Assembly: GCA_016234745.1 (NCBI GenBank) | Contig: JACRAR010000074.1 | Location: forward strand, 372,001 to 436,000 | Length of the DNA stretch: 64,000 nt | Source of the DNA: Betaproteobacteria bacterium | GTDB lineage: Bacteria > Pseudomonadota > Gammaproteobacteria > Burkholderiales > Rhodocyclaceae | Reading direction: 5' to 3' | Shown here: piece by piece, positions 55,753-63,688 of the stretch | Position numbering within the stretch: the stretch's first letter is position 1 | Layout of the letters: each line of letters opens with the position of its first letter | Translations under genes and position numbers: made by a program | The notes under the pieces: model-generated | Databases searched by the model: none | What the model was told of the DNA's origin: nothing | The model's input: only the letters and a program-made list of their open reading frames with translations

Positions 55753-56421
55753 AATGCAAGATCGGAATACAGCATCGCCCCGGCCGCGCTCTATCAGCAA
55801 GTCGCCGAGCGCTTGCGCGCGCGCATCTTTGCCCACCAGTTGCCGCCCGGCAGTTGGCTCGACGAACAGTCGCTGGCGCAGGAGTACGGCATTTCGCGCA
55901 CCCCGCTGCGCGAGGCGCTCAAGGTATTGGCCGCCGAGGGGCTGGTGATGCTCAAGCCGCGCCGCGGCTGCTATGTCACGGAATTGGCCGAAGAGGATCT
56001 GGACGAAATATTTCCGGTGATCGCCCTGCTCGAAGGCCGCTGTGCCGCTCTGGCAACGCAGCGGGCCAATGCGGCAGATCTGCAGCATCTCGGGACGATT
56101 CACGAGCAGCTTGAGGAGTGCGCGAGAAAAGGCGATGCGGACGGGTTCTTCGAAGTCAATCACGATTTCCATGTGGCATTGCAGGAACTCGCCGGCAATC
56201 GCTGGCTGTCGCAGTTGATCGACGAGACGCGCAAGCTGCTGAAGCTGACGCGGCGCGATTCGTTGCGTCTGAAGGGGCGGCTCAAGCAATCGCTGGCCGA
56301 GCACCGCGCCATACTCAAGGCAATCCGGCAGCGCGATGAGAGCCAGGCAGGTCGGTTGATGCACGAGCATCTCCTGTCCGGCCGGGCGGCGCTCAGCAAG
56401 CTGCACACCAGTGCGCCATGA
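55750..56421 (+). CDS. GntR-family transcriptional regulator (FCD domain)
   Basis: 223 residues from ATG 55750. The N-terminal winged helix shows PGSWLDEQSLAQEYGISRTP and LREALKVLAAEGLV (residues 34-67). The C-terminal FCD ligand-binding domain has metal-type His/Asp positions in FEVNHDFHVALQELAGN and EHRAILKAIRQRD. Divergent from the mutase gene over 98 bp and overlapping the following crotonase gene by 4 bp. It probably regulates the methylmalonyl-CoA operon; the palindrome CATAATTATG at its own start is a possible operator. Confidence 0.9.
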   Translation: MNARSEYSIAPAALYQQVAERLRARIFAHQLPPGSWLDEQSLAQEYGISRTPLREALKVLAAEGLVMLKPRRGCYVTELAEEDLDEIFPVIALLEGRCAALATQRANAADLQHLGTIHEQLEECARKGDADGFFEVNHDFHVALQELAGNRWLSQLIDETRKLLKLTRRDSLRLKGRLKQSLAEHRAILKAIRQRDESQAGRLMHEHLLSGRAALSKLHTSAP

Positions 56422-57206
56422 AGCCGCAAATTCTCAGACAGATTGAAGCACAGAGCGGCATTGCCACCGTCACCCTAAGCAATCCGGACAGGCTCAACGC
56501 CATTACAGCCGCGATGTGGCGCGAATTGAAATGTGTCATGAAAGACCTGGATGCCGACGACACCTTGCGCTGCGTGGTGCTCCGGGGCGCAGGCGAGACC
56601 TTCGCGGCTGGCGGTGACATCGAGGAATTTCTCACGCAGCGTGACAACTTCGAGCAGGCCCAGGTTTATCACGGCGAGTGGGTGGCACCCGCGCTGCAGA
56701 GCATTGTCGCCTGCCGCCATCCTTGCATAGCATTGATCCAGGGTCCGTGTATCGGTGGCGGATTGGAAGTCGCAGCCCAATGCGATTTGCGCATCGCAGG
56801 GGAATCGGCGAGCTTTGGCGCGCCGATCATGAAGCTCGGCTTTTCGATGGCGCACAGCGAATTACGCGGTTTGCTGGCGCTCGCCGGAACGGCGACGACG
56901 CTGGAGATACTGCTGGAAGGGCGCTTGTTGACGGCTTCGGAAGCCTATGCCAAAGGCTTGGTTACACGGGTGACGGCTGATTCCGGGGTGGTCGAGGAAG
57001 TCTATGCCACTGCCCGGCGCATCGCCTCGGGAGCGCCGCTGGTGGCGCGTTCCCACAAGCGATTGGTGCGTCGCCTGGCAGAAGACCCGGCCCCGCTGAG
57101 TCCGGCAGAACTGCAGGAAAATTTCGCTTATCTCGACAGTTCGGATTATCGCGAGGGGCTGGCTGCTTTCCTGGAAAAGCGCCGGCCCCAATTTAATGGC
57201 TGCTAG
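56418..57206 (+). CDS. Enoyl-CoA hydratase/isomerase family protein
   Basis: Crotonase-fold acyl-CoA enzyme, 262 residues. Oxyanion-hole motifs are AAGGDIEEF (near residues 63-71) and GPCIGGGLEVAAQCDL (near 110-125). At the site of catalytic Glu144 of rat hydratase (normally in a QPE motif) the sequence is API, so that Glu is lacking; a Glu near the second catalytic position (TTLEILLEG) is kept. A simple hydratase is therefore doubtful; isomerase, decarboxylase or other activity is possible. It overlaps the GntR stop by 4 bp and is coregulated. Confidence 0.85.
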   Translation: MKPQILRQIEAQSGIATVTLSNPDRLNAITAAMWRELKCVMKDLDADDTLRCVVLRGAGETFAAGGDIEEFLTQRDNFEQAQVYHGEWVAPALQSIVACRHPCIALIQGPCIGGGLEVAAQCDLRIAGESASFGAPIMKLGFSMAHSELRGLLALAGTATTLEILLEGRLLTASEAYAKGLVTRVTADSGVVEEVYATARRIASGAPLVARSHKRLVRRLAEDPAPLSPAELQENFAYLDSSDYREGLAAFLEKRRPQFNGC

Positions 57207-57232
57207 TGCCTGCAGTTGATTCTGGGACGCTA
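57204..57232. repeat. Short stop-codon-associated repeat between two convergent stops
   Basis: TAGTGCCTGCAGTTGATTCT followed by GGGACGCTA. It begins with the TAG stop of the crotonase gene and ends with the TAG stop (as CTA) of the convergent DUF4337 gene. GCAGTTGATTCTGGG is identical to 26740-26754. It is symmetrical, with ends TAGTG and CGCTA that can pair. Confidence 0.7.
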
Positions 57233-57787
57233 GCTGAACAGGTGGATGGCCGTCGGCATGAAAAAGCCGATCAGGCAAAAAGCAATCCCGACCAAGCCAA
57301 GGCCGCCGGAGATCCAGGCGAGCGTACCGATGCCGGTGATGATCGTTGCCGATGCCAGGACTATGCCGATCTGTATGGCGGCGGATGTTATCTCATACTG
57401 ATGGTAGGCGGCCATTTTGTGGTCACGTTTGGCTTCGGCTTCCTTGGCGCGGTCGGCGAGCTCTTTGCGTCCTTCCCTGGTTTCCGGTTCGCTGTCGTAG
57501 CGTGCCACGGTTTTGCGCCAGGCCTCGACCTGAGTCTTGACTGCGGCTGTTGCAGTGGAACCCGTCTGCACTTCCGTGCTTTCCGCCGCGGTCCGCAGCG
57601 TCGTCTGGCGGATGCTCTTCGCCTAGTAAAACGACCAGAGGTTGGCCGCCTCGATGTTTTTGCTCAGAGCCGTCGTTTGCGCCGCTTTGCCGAGGGTTTC
57701 GGGAAAAGCCAATACCAAGGCCAGCAACGCAATCAGCAAGGCTATTTTCTTGTTGGCAGGATCGACGTGGCCTGCTGCTCCTGACAT
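57230..57787 (-). pseudogene. DUF4337 family protein gene with an in-frame stop codon
   Basis: On the minus strand from ATG 57787 the frame reads MSGAAGHVDPANKKIALLIA through NLWSFY, then TAG at codon 55 (complement of 57623-57625), then AKSIRQTTLRTAAES and on to a normal end near 57230 (185 codons). DUF4337 proteins have Gln at this place, so a single C-to-T change (CAG to TAG) explains it. The rest is intact: three hydrophobic helices and a charged middle. The downstream part could restart at a GTG (57571). Role of the family unknown. Confidence 0.8.
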
Positions 57788-57822
57788 GGGTGTAGCTCCT
57801 TAAGGATGATTAGAAAGACCGA

Positions 57823-58290
57823 CTACTTCTTGCGCGTGAACACGATGCGTTCGATGCTGGATTCGCCGTTGGCATCGCGTCGGTAAAGAATGCTGGCGTT
57901 GTAATTTTTCGCAGGCTCAAGCATGCGGTCCTCGCTGGTCGACTGGAAGGCCGAGAAGATCATCGGCAACAAGCCGAAGATCACCATGCGCGTGCGCGGC
58001 ACTTCGCGCACTTCCACGCTGCCTTGCTCACCGACGCGCGATACCCATTTGTCGATGCGCTCGGGGATGTCATTGAGCGGCACCTTGCCCGACATCTCGA
58101 CTTCGACGCGATCCTTGCCGCTGTTAAGTTCCTGCGACAGTTTGGCGTCGAACAGCTTGAGATCGATAAAAGTGAGTCCCTGGCGCGGCGCGATGATCTC
58201 GGCAGACGCCGCCGATTCCGGCGTTTCCTGGGCGGCGACGGGCAATGACGCCAGCAGGAATGCGATCAAGCATGACGTTGCGGTTCTCAT
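57823..58290 (-). CDS. Exported hypothetical protein
   Basis: 155 residues with a clear Sec signal peptide (MRTATSCLIAFLLASLPVAA then QETPES). The mature part is mixed alpha/beta, with DLKLFDAKLSQELNSGKDRV near residues 43-62 and a hydrophobic stretch MVIFGLLPMIFSAFQS near 102-117 that may be a membrane segment. I do not recognise a family. It lies 35 bp upstream of the DUF4337 gene on the same strand, so the two may be cotranscribed. Confidence 0.7.
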   Translation of the reverse strand: MRTATSCLIAFLLASLPVAAQETPESAASAEIIAPRQGLTFIDLKLFDAKLSQELNSGKDRVEVEMSGKVPLNDIPERIDKWVSRVGEQGSVEVREVPRTRMVIFGLLPMIFSAFQSTSEDRMLEPAKNYNASILYRRDANGESSIERIVFTRKK

Positions 58291-58390
58291 GGGCTCTCCT
58301 TGAGATTACGAACAGCGGACAACACACAGTCAAGGCGGTTATTATCCATCAAGTCGACGACCATTGTCTGTCTCCCTGAGAAAGCAAATC

Positions 58391-59005
58391 ATGCGCTATC
58401 CGACCTTTTTTGACGCTGTGCCGCGCTTGCGGTTGCGCGATCCCCTGGCACTGTTTCTCGGTGCCGTCGAAGACGGCATCATTGAATATGCCTATCTCGA
58501 TGCCGTCAAACTCGCTGGCCACTCCTGTCCGACCGTGGCGTCGGCTTACTGGATGACTTGCCTGGCGCTGAAAGCGCTTTACGCTGAGGAACCTGCCGAG
58601 CGCGGAGCGCTGCGCGTCGAATTCCGTGACGATCGGCAGAGCGGCGTCACCGGCGTGATCGCCAATGTCGCTGCCATGCTGACCGGCGCTGCGGGCGATA
58701 CGGGTTTCAAAGGTTTGGCCGGCCGCTTTGATCGGCGCAATTTGCTTGTTTTCAATGCTGCCGTGCCGCTTGAAATTCGTTTCACGCGGGTGGACAATGG
58801 TGCGCAAGTGGATGTCGCAGCCAATCTTCGGCAAATTCCCGCAGACCCGGAAATGTCTGGGCTGATGCAGCGCAGTCTCGGCGGCACAGCATCCGCAGCG
58901 GAAGAAAAACGGTTTGGTGCCCTGTGGCAGGATCGGGTGCGCCGCATCCTGCTGGATCACGGGGAAGACCCCGAAGTTTTCCTGGTACGCCGTGTCGTTG
59001 CGTAG
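58391..59005 (+). CDS. FmdE-like protein (formylmethanofuran dehydrogenase subunit E domain)
   Basis: 204 residues from ATG 58391. AGHSCPTVASAYWMTCLALK near residues 42-61 is the GHxCP motif of FmdE-type proteins, which bind metal through the Cys/His. Such domains occur in Mo/W enzyme operons and in many bacteria without methanogenesis, where the role is unclear. The C-terminal zinc ribbon found in many members is absent. No Mo-enzyme gene adjoins it. Function not assigned. Confidence 0.65.
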   Translation: MRYPTFFDAVPRLRLRDPLALFLGAVEDGIIEYAYLDAVKLAGHSCPTVASAYWMTCLALKALYAEEPAERGALRVEFRDDRQSGVTGVIANVAAMLTGAAGDTGFKGLAGRFDRRNLLVFNAAVPLEIRFTRVDNGAQVDVAANLRQIPADPEMSGLMQRSLGGTASAAEEKRFGALWQDRVRRILLDHGEDPEVFLVRRVVA

Positions 59006-59007
59006 TT

Positions 59008-59111
59008 ATTCCAATTCGCGTTCAAGATGAGACGCGAAGACGAACCGAAGACAGTGCTGTAGCACGACAAGGCGAAGTCGACAAAGTATCAGCTTGAACG
59101 CGAATTGGAAT
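59008..59111. repeat. Palindromic structured element B between two convergent genes
   Basis: The arms TTCCAATTCGCGTTCAAG (59009-59026) and CTTGAACGCGAATTGGAA (59093-59110) are perfectly complementary, 19 bp counting the flanking A/T. The core holds CGCGAAG (59033-59039), AGACAGTGCTGTAGCACG with an inner GTGC-TGTA-GCAC hairpin (59049-59066), and CGACAAAG (59079-59086). It fills the space between the stop of the FmdE-like gene and the stop of heme A synthase. Related to element A at 50780-50898. Confidence 0.75.
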
Positions 59112-60139
59112 TAGACGCGCAATTCGTGATTGAGCCACAGCAAGGCGGCAAACAACACCATCGCACCCGCCTGATGAGCTGCTGCTAGGGACACCGGCAC
59201 GATCAGCAACAAGGTTGAAATACCCAAGGCGATTTGCACCGCGAATACGCCCAGCAATACGTGCGTTGCCAGGCGTGCGCGCGAACTGAGCGGCAGCTTG
59301 CGCGTGCGAAACCAGAACAGCGGCAGTAGAACGATCAGGATCCAGGCGATCAGCCGGTGGTCGAATTGTACCGTGCCCGGGTTGTTGAAAAAATTCAGGT
59401 ACCACGGCTCCAGCATGAACATGTCGGGCGGTATGAAATACCCGTGCATCAGCGGAAAGCTGTTGTAGGTCAGACCGGCATGCAGGCCGGCGACCAGGCC
59501 GCCGCTCAATACCATCACGAAAACCAGCAGCGCCAATCCGCCTGCATGGGCCTGGGCGGTGTGCAGCGCAGGATACGCTGAGGATAATTTCTTTCGTTCC
59601 ACCAGCAGTCCCAGGGCCACCCAGGCCATGACGGCGAAAATGATAAAGGCCAAGCCAAGATGCGCCGTGAGTCGGTATTGGCTGACGCGCGGATCGTCAA
59701 CCAGGCCGCTTTTGACCATGTACCAGCCCATCGCCCCCTGCAATCCGCCAAGTACGAACATGCCGATCAGCTTCAGCGCCAGAGCCCGTTCGATTTTTCG
59801 GCGCAGGAGAAAATAAAGGAAGGGCAGCAGAAACACCAGCCCGATGCCCCTGCCCAGGAGGCGATGCACGTATTCCCAATAAAAAATCGTCTTGAATTCA
59901 TCCAGGCTCATGCCGTGATTCACCTTCAGGTATTCCGGTGTCTGCTGGTATTTCAGAAAGACCTCGTTCCATTCAGTGGCATTCAAGGGCGGCAGGGCGC
60001 CGATCAGCGGCTGCCATTCGACGATGGAAAGACCGGAGTGCGTCAGGCGCGTGACCCCTCCTACCACCAGGGTGGCGAAGACCATGACACAGCAGATCAG
60101 CAGCCAGCAGGCGATCTGGCGGCGTGTGGAAATATCCAT
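59111..60139 (-). CDS. ctaA: Heme A synthase (COX15/CtaA)
   Basis: Membrane monooxygenase that converts heme O to heme A for heme-copper enzymes. 342 residues with eight hydrophobic helices. [20 protein letters not shown] near residues 26-45 is the family signature with the first His; [29 protein letters not shown] and [14 protein letters not shown] carry the other heme-ligand histidines. Divergent from the heme-copper enzyme operon, whose fourth gene makes the heme O substrate. Confidence 0.95.
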   Translation of the reverse strand: MDISTRRQIACWLLICCVMVFATLVVGGVTRLTHSGLSIVEWQPLIGALPPLNATEWNEVFLKYQQTPEYLKVNHGMSLDEFKTIFYWEYVHRLLGRGIGLVFLLPFLYFLLRRKIERALALKLIGMFVLGGLQGAMGWYMVKSGLVDDPRVSQYRLTAHLGLAFIIFAVMAWVALGLLVERKKLSSAYPALHTAQAHAGGLALLVFVMVLSGGLVAGLHAGLTYNSFPLMHGYFIPPDMFMLEPWYLNFFNNPGTVQFDHRLIAWILIVLLPLFWFRTRKLPLSSRARLATHVLLGVFAVQIALGISTLLLIVPVSLAAAHQAGAMVLFAALLWLNHELRV

Positions 60140-60263
60140 TCTGATTCTCCGGGATTGAGCGATTGATTATATGCGGGCACAAGTGATTCGGATTTCACCG
60201 GCTTCGCCAATATATTTTCGATTTAATTATTTTTAATCAATTTTTTTTGGTGGTTTTCCCGCT

Positions 60264-60312
60264 TACAATGATTGAGGCTCGGCTTTTCAACAGCACGGCA
60301 CTCCGAGTGCCG
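60264..60312 (+). promoter_or_regulatory. Promoter element and leader palindrome of the heme-copper operon
   Basis: TACAAT at 60264-60269 is a good -10 box in an AT-rich region; no clear -35 was found, so an activator may be needed. A 17-bp perfect palindrome, CGGCACTCCGAGTGCCG (60296-60312), lies in the presumed leader just before the Shine-Dalgarno (CAGGGAG) of the first gene. It may be a hairpin or an operator. Confidence 0.45.
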
Positions 60313-60328
60313 CTACAGGGAGAATCAA

Positions 60329-60478
60329 ATGGCGGATACCGACACGGATGACATTCCACTCATGCAGCAATTGCTGGACAACCCGTTCCTGTTGTTGTTC
60401 CTCGGCGTCATGATTCCCATGGTGGTCTACACGCTGTGGGGCGTCATCGACATTCTGACGGTACCCTTGGCCAAATAA
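60329..60478 (+). CDS. Small membrane subunit of heme-copper reductase (49 aa)
   Basis: 49 residues from ATG 60329, with a clear CAGGGAGA ribosome-binding site; a longer open frame to 60272 has no site. An acidic N-terminus (ADTDTDDIP) is followed by one membrane helix (PFLLLFLGVMIPMVVYTLWGV cut at about residues 19-39). It resembles the single-helix extra subunits of ba3-type enzymes in size and position, ahead of subunit II. Assignment is by context. Confidence 0.65.
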   Translation: MADTDTDDIPLMQQLLDNPFLLLFLGVMIPMVVYTLWGVIDILTVPLAK

Positions 60479-60533
60479 TTCCAGGCCGCACAAATCATCG
60501 CATCAGCGGCCATAACTTAGGAGAGAGACAATC

Positions 60534-61073
60534 ATGAGCGCCATACTACCGCCGTCGGAACGGCTCTGGTGGAAGCACCCTCTGGATCGCGTCGAGGGAA
60601 CCTGGATCGTGATCGCCCTTGTTTGGTGTCTGGTGATGTTTGCCATGATGGTGGGCTGGCATATCTATGGCAAGCAGAACCTCTCGACTGAAACCTACAA
60701 GACGACTCGTGAAATGTTCAGCGCCAAAGCGCAGGCCGTGGTCGACAAATATACCGTGCGCACCGAAACCGACAAGCAGATTCCCGTCGTGCATCCCCCC
60801 GCAGGCGGCGATGTTTACCTGATTGGGCGCTTGTGGGACTGGTGGCCGATCATCGAATTTGAAAAAGGCAAGACCTATCGCCTGCATCTCACTTCGATGG
60901 ACTACAACCACGGTTTCTCCCTGCAGCCCGTCAATATCAACATCCAGGTCGTGCCGGGCTATGAGCATGTGGTGACGATGACGCCCAATCAGTCGGGCAC
61001 GTTCTCCATCGTCTGCAACGAATATTGCGGCATCGGCCATCACAACATGCTCGGCCGCATCTACGTCAAATAA
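60534..61073 (+). CDS. Heme-copper reductase subunit II with CuA site
   Basis: Membrane-anchored cupredoxin that accepts electrons from cytochrome c. 179 residues: one N-terminal helix (about 24-44), then a CuA domain with ligands His in MDYNHGFSL (near residue 125) and CNEYCGIGHHNM near 162-173 (Cys, Glu carbonyl, Cys, His, Met in the canonical spacing). A strong AGGAGAG precedes the ATG. The single-helix layout is that of the ba3/B-family and sNOR subunits rather than two-helix A-family CoxB. Confidence 0.93.
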   Translation: MSAILPPSERLWWKHPLDRVEGTWIVIALVWCLVMFAMMVGWHIYGKQNLSTETYKTTREMFSAKAQAVVDKYTVRTETDKQIPVVHPPAGGDVYLIGRLWDWWPIIEFEKGKTYRLHLTSMDYNHGFSLQPVNINIQVVPGYEHVVTMTPNQSGTFSIVCNEYCGIGHHNMLGRIYVK

Positions 61074-61083
61074 GGGGGCGCAC

Positions 61084-62784
61084 ATGGCTGATATTACGAC
61101 TTACCGCACCTGCCCGCGTTCCGGCCTGCAATTTGAAGCCAACGCCGAAAAACTCATGCTGGCCAACGCCGTGGTGGCCGTCGTGTTCCTGCTGATCGGC
61201 GGCATCCTCGCCATCGGCGTGGTGCTGACGCGCTGGCCTTCGGTGCATTGGCTGCAGGCCGATGACTTCTACATGGTGCTGACTGCACACGGCATCGACA
61301 TGCTGATTTTCTGGATCATCTTCTTCGAAGTCGCGGTGCTGTATTTTTGTTCCTCGACCTTGCTGCGCTGTCGACTGGCGACACCGAAAGTCGCCTGGCT
61401 GGCTTTTGCGCTGATGCTGATCGGCGCGGTGACCAACAACATCGCGGTGTTCCAAGGCTCATCGAGCGTGATGATGACATCCTATGTGCCGATGATGGCA
61501 ACGCCGGCGTTCTACCTGGGCCTGATCCTGTTTGCCGTCGGCGCCCTGATCGCCTGCTTCGTTTTCTTTGGTACGCTGGTGGTAGCGAAACGGGACAAGA
61601 CCTATCAGGGCTCGGTGCCGCTGGTCACCTTCGGCGCGATCACCGCGGCGATCATCGCGGTATTCACCATCGCTTCGGGAGCGATCATCCTGATTCCCAC
61701 TTTCCTGATGTCGATCGGCATCATCAAGGAAGTTGATGCGCTGGTGTATCGCACCATCTGGTGGGCCTTCGGCCACTCCTCGCAGCAAATCAATGTCTCG
61801 GCGCATATCGCGATCTGGTACGCCGCCGCCGCCATTGCTTTCGGCGCCAAGCCGATGTCCGAGCGCGTCAGCCGCGGCGCCTTCCTGCTCTATATCCTGT
61901 TCCTGCAACTGGCCAGCGCCCATCACCTGCTTGCGGATCCGGGACTGTCCACCGGCTGGAAGGTGGTCAACACCAGCTACTTCATGTATTTCGCCGTACT
62001 GGCCTCGATGATCCACGGCCTCACGATTCCCGGCGCCATCGAAGTCGCGCAGCGCGCAAAGGGCTACAACAATGGCCTGTTCGAGTGGCTCAGGAAAGCG
62101 CCCTGGGGCAACCCGACCTTTTCCGGCGTGCTGATCGCGCTGATCGGCTTCGGTTTCCTCGGCGGCATCTCGGGTGTGATGATGGGCACCGAGCAGCTCA
62201 ACATGATCATCCACAACACCATTTATGTGCCGGGCCACTTCCATGCCACGGTGGTGATCGGCACCACCCTGTCGTTCATGGCACTCACCTATTTCCTGAT
62301 CCCGGTGCTGTTCAAGCGCGAAATGATCAACCCGGGACTGGCCAGGCTGCAGCCCTATCTGTTCGGCCTGTCGATGTATTTCTTCGTGCTGGTGATGATG
62401 GGTGCGGGCACCCTGGGCGTACCGCGCCGGCACTGGGACATGTCTTTCAGCGGCGCCGCCATGGCCTACGAGTGGCCCGGTGCGGCCTACCTGATGATGG
62501 GTCTGGTCGGCATCGCCGGCATCGCGGCGATTGTCGGCGGCGCAATCTACATCTACATCACGGTGGGATCGTTATTGTGGGGAAAGCGACTGGATGACGG
62601 CGCCTTCTCCGCCAAACCGACGCCTTTCCCGCTCACCCCGGCGTCGACGGCGCTGCATGGCACGGGTTCGGCGGGATTCGCCGCGCCGGGCACCTTCGTT
62701 CTGGCATTGGTGTTCCTGACCGCGTTCGTGCTCTACTACTTCATCAACTGGAAATACTTGTCGCAGGTCTGGGGCTTGAGCTGA
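61084..62784 (+). CDS. Heme-copper reductase subunit I lacking the active-site Tyr (sNOR-like)
   Basis: 566 residues with 12-14 helices. Histidine ligands: His69 (TAHGID) and His387 or 385 (GHFHATV) for the hemes; His231, His280 and His281 for CuB. In oxygen reductases of the A and B families, His231 begins HPxVY, whose Tyr is cross-linked to it. Here the run is HSSQQ (61774-61788), with Gln235 in the Tyr place. That change is typical of nitric oxide reductases in the superfamily. With a CuA subunit and SenC downstream, the best fit is sNOR, as known in ammonia oxidisers. A divergent oxygen reductase is the alternative. Confidence 0.85.
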   Translation: MADITTYRTCPRSGLQFEANAEKLMLANAVVAVVFLLIGGILAIGVVLTRWPSVHWLQADDFYMVLTAHGIDMLIFWIIFFEVAVLYFCSSTLLRCRLATPKVAWLAFALMLIGAVTNNIAVFQGSSSVMMTSYVPMMATPAFYLGLILFAVGALIACFVFFGTLVVAKRDKTYQGSVPLVTFGAITAAIIAVFTIASGAIILIPTFLMSIGIIKEVDALVYRTIWWAFGHSSQQINVSAHIAIWYAAAAIAFGAKPMSERVSRGAFLLYILFLQLASAHHLLADPGLSTGWKVVNTSYFMYFAVLASMIHGLTIPGAIEVAQRAKGYNNGLFEWLRKAPWGNPTFSGVLIALIGFGFLGGISGVMMGTEQLNMIIHNTIYVPGHFHATVVIGTTLSFMALTYFLIPVLFKREMINPGLARLQPYLFGLSMYFFVLVMMGAGTLGVPRRHWDMSFSGAAMAYEWPGAAYLMMGLVGIAGIAAIVGGAIYIYITVGSLLWGKRLDDGAFSAKPTPFPLTPASTALHGTGSAGFAAPGTFVLALVFLTAFVLYYFINWKYLSQVWGLS

Positions 62785-62808
62785 GCGCATGCAGCCTGGC
62801 TGGCCAAC

Positions 62809-63684
62809 ATGTCGGAACAATCGTTAACGCGCACGGTCCTCGGACTGTTCAAGCTGCGCATCGGCTTCGTCATCATGCTCACCGCGCTGGTCGGCTACGC
62901 GGTGACGCCTGGGCTGGCTTTGAGCATGCCGCAATTCGTCGTGCTGGGATTGTCGGTGCTGCTTTCCTCGGCCAGTGCCGGCGCCTTCAACCAGTACGTC
63001 GAATGCGATAGCGATCGACTGATGCTGCGCACCCGCAAGCGCGCATTTCCGAGCGGGGCACTGCGTCATACGCCAGTCTGGCTGGTGCCGATCGTGCTGC
63101 TGCTGGTCGCATCGGTGGCTGCGGCCTGGTATGTCTTGAATCCCCTGGCGGCCCTGTTCGTGTTTCTCGGCGCATTTTTCTATGCAGTGGTCTACACCGT
63201 CTGGCTGAAACGGCGCAGCTGGCTCAACATTGTCATCGGCGGCCTGGCGGGCAGTTTTGCGGTGCTGGCCGGTGCTGCCGCCGCCAGCCCGAACCCGGGC
63301 ATGCTGCCGTTGTTGCTGGCACTGGTATTGTTCTTATGGACGCCGCCGCATTTCTGGAGCCTGGCCATCGCCAATCATGCAGACTACACCGCCGCTAATA
63401 TCCCGATGCTACCCGTGGTGGTGGGCGATGCGCGTGCCGCGCAGATCGTCTGCGCCAGCACCGTGCTGCTGGTCGGCGTGTCGCTCCTGCCGATATTTTT
63501 CGGTGCCGGACCGATCTACTTGCTCGGTGCGCTCGGCGGCGGCGGTTATTTCATATACAGAACCTGGCAACTGGCCCGCCGGCCCGGCCGCACGACTGCG
63601 TTGGCCGCCTTTTTTGCCTCCTTCATGCAACTGAGTCTATTGCTTGCCGCGGCGGTGCTTGAGGTACTGATTAACGCTCAGTGA
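62809..63684 (+). CDS. ctaB: Protoheme IX farnesyltransferase (heme O synthase)
   Basis: UbiA-family membrane enzyme that attaches farnesyl to heme B, giving heme O for CtaA. 291 residues with about eight to nine helices. The first Asp-rich prenyl-diphosphate motif is in NQYVECDSDRLMLRTRKRAF (near residues 61-80), and TPPHFWSLAIANHADY near 182-197 is the second family signature. It lies 24 bp after subunit I and 4 bp before the SCO gene, so it belongs to the reductase operon. Confidence 0.95.
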   Translation: MSEQSLTRTVLGLFKLRIGFVIMLTALVGYAVTPGLALSMPQFVVLGLSVLLSSASAGAFNQYVECDSDRLMLRTRKRAFPSGALRHTPVWLVPIVLLLVASVAAAWYVLNPLAALFVFLGAFFYAVVYTVWLKRRSWLNIVIGGLAGSFAVLAGAAAASPNPGMLPLLLALVLFLWTPPHFWSLAIANHADYTAANIPMLPVVVGDARAAQIVCASTVLLVGVSLLPIFFGAGPIYLLGALGGGGYFIYRTWQLARRPGRTTALAAFFASFMQLSLLLAAAVLEVLINAQ

Positions 63685-63688
63685 TTGC

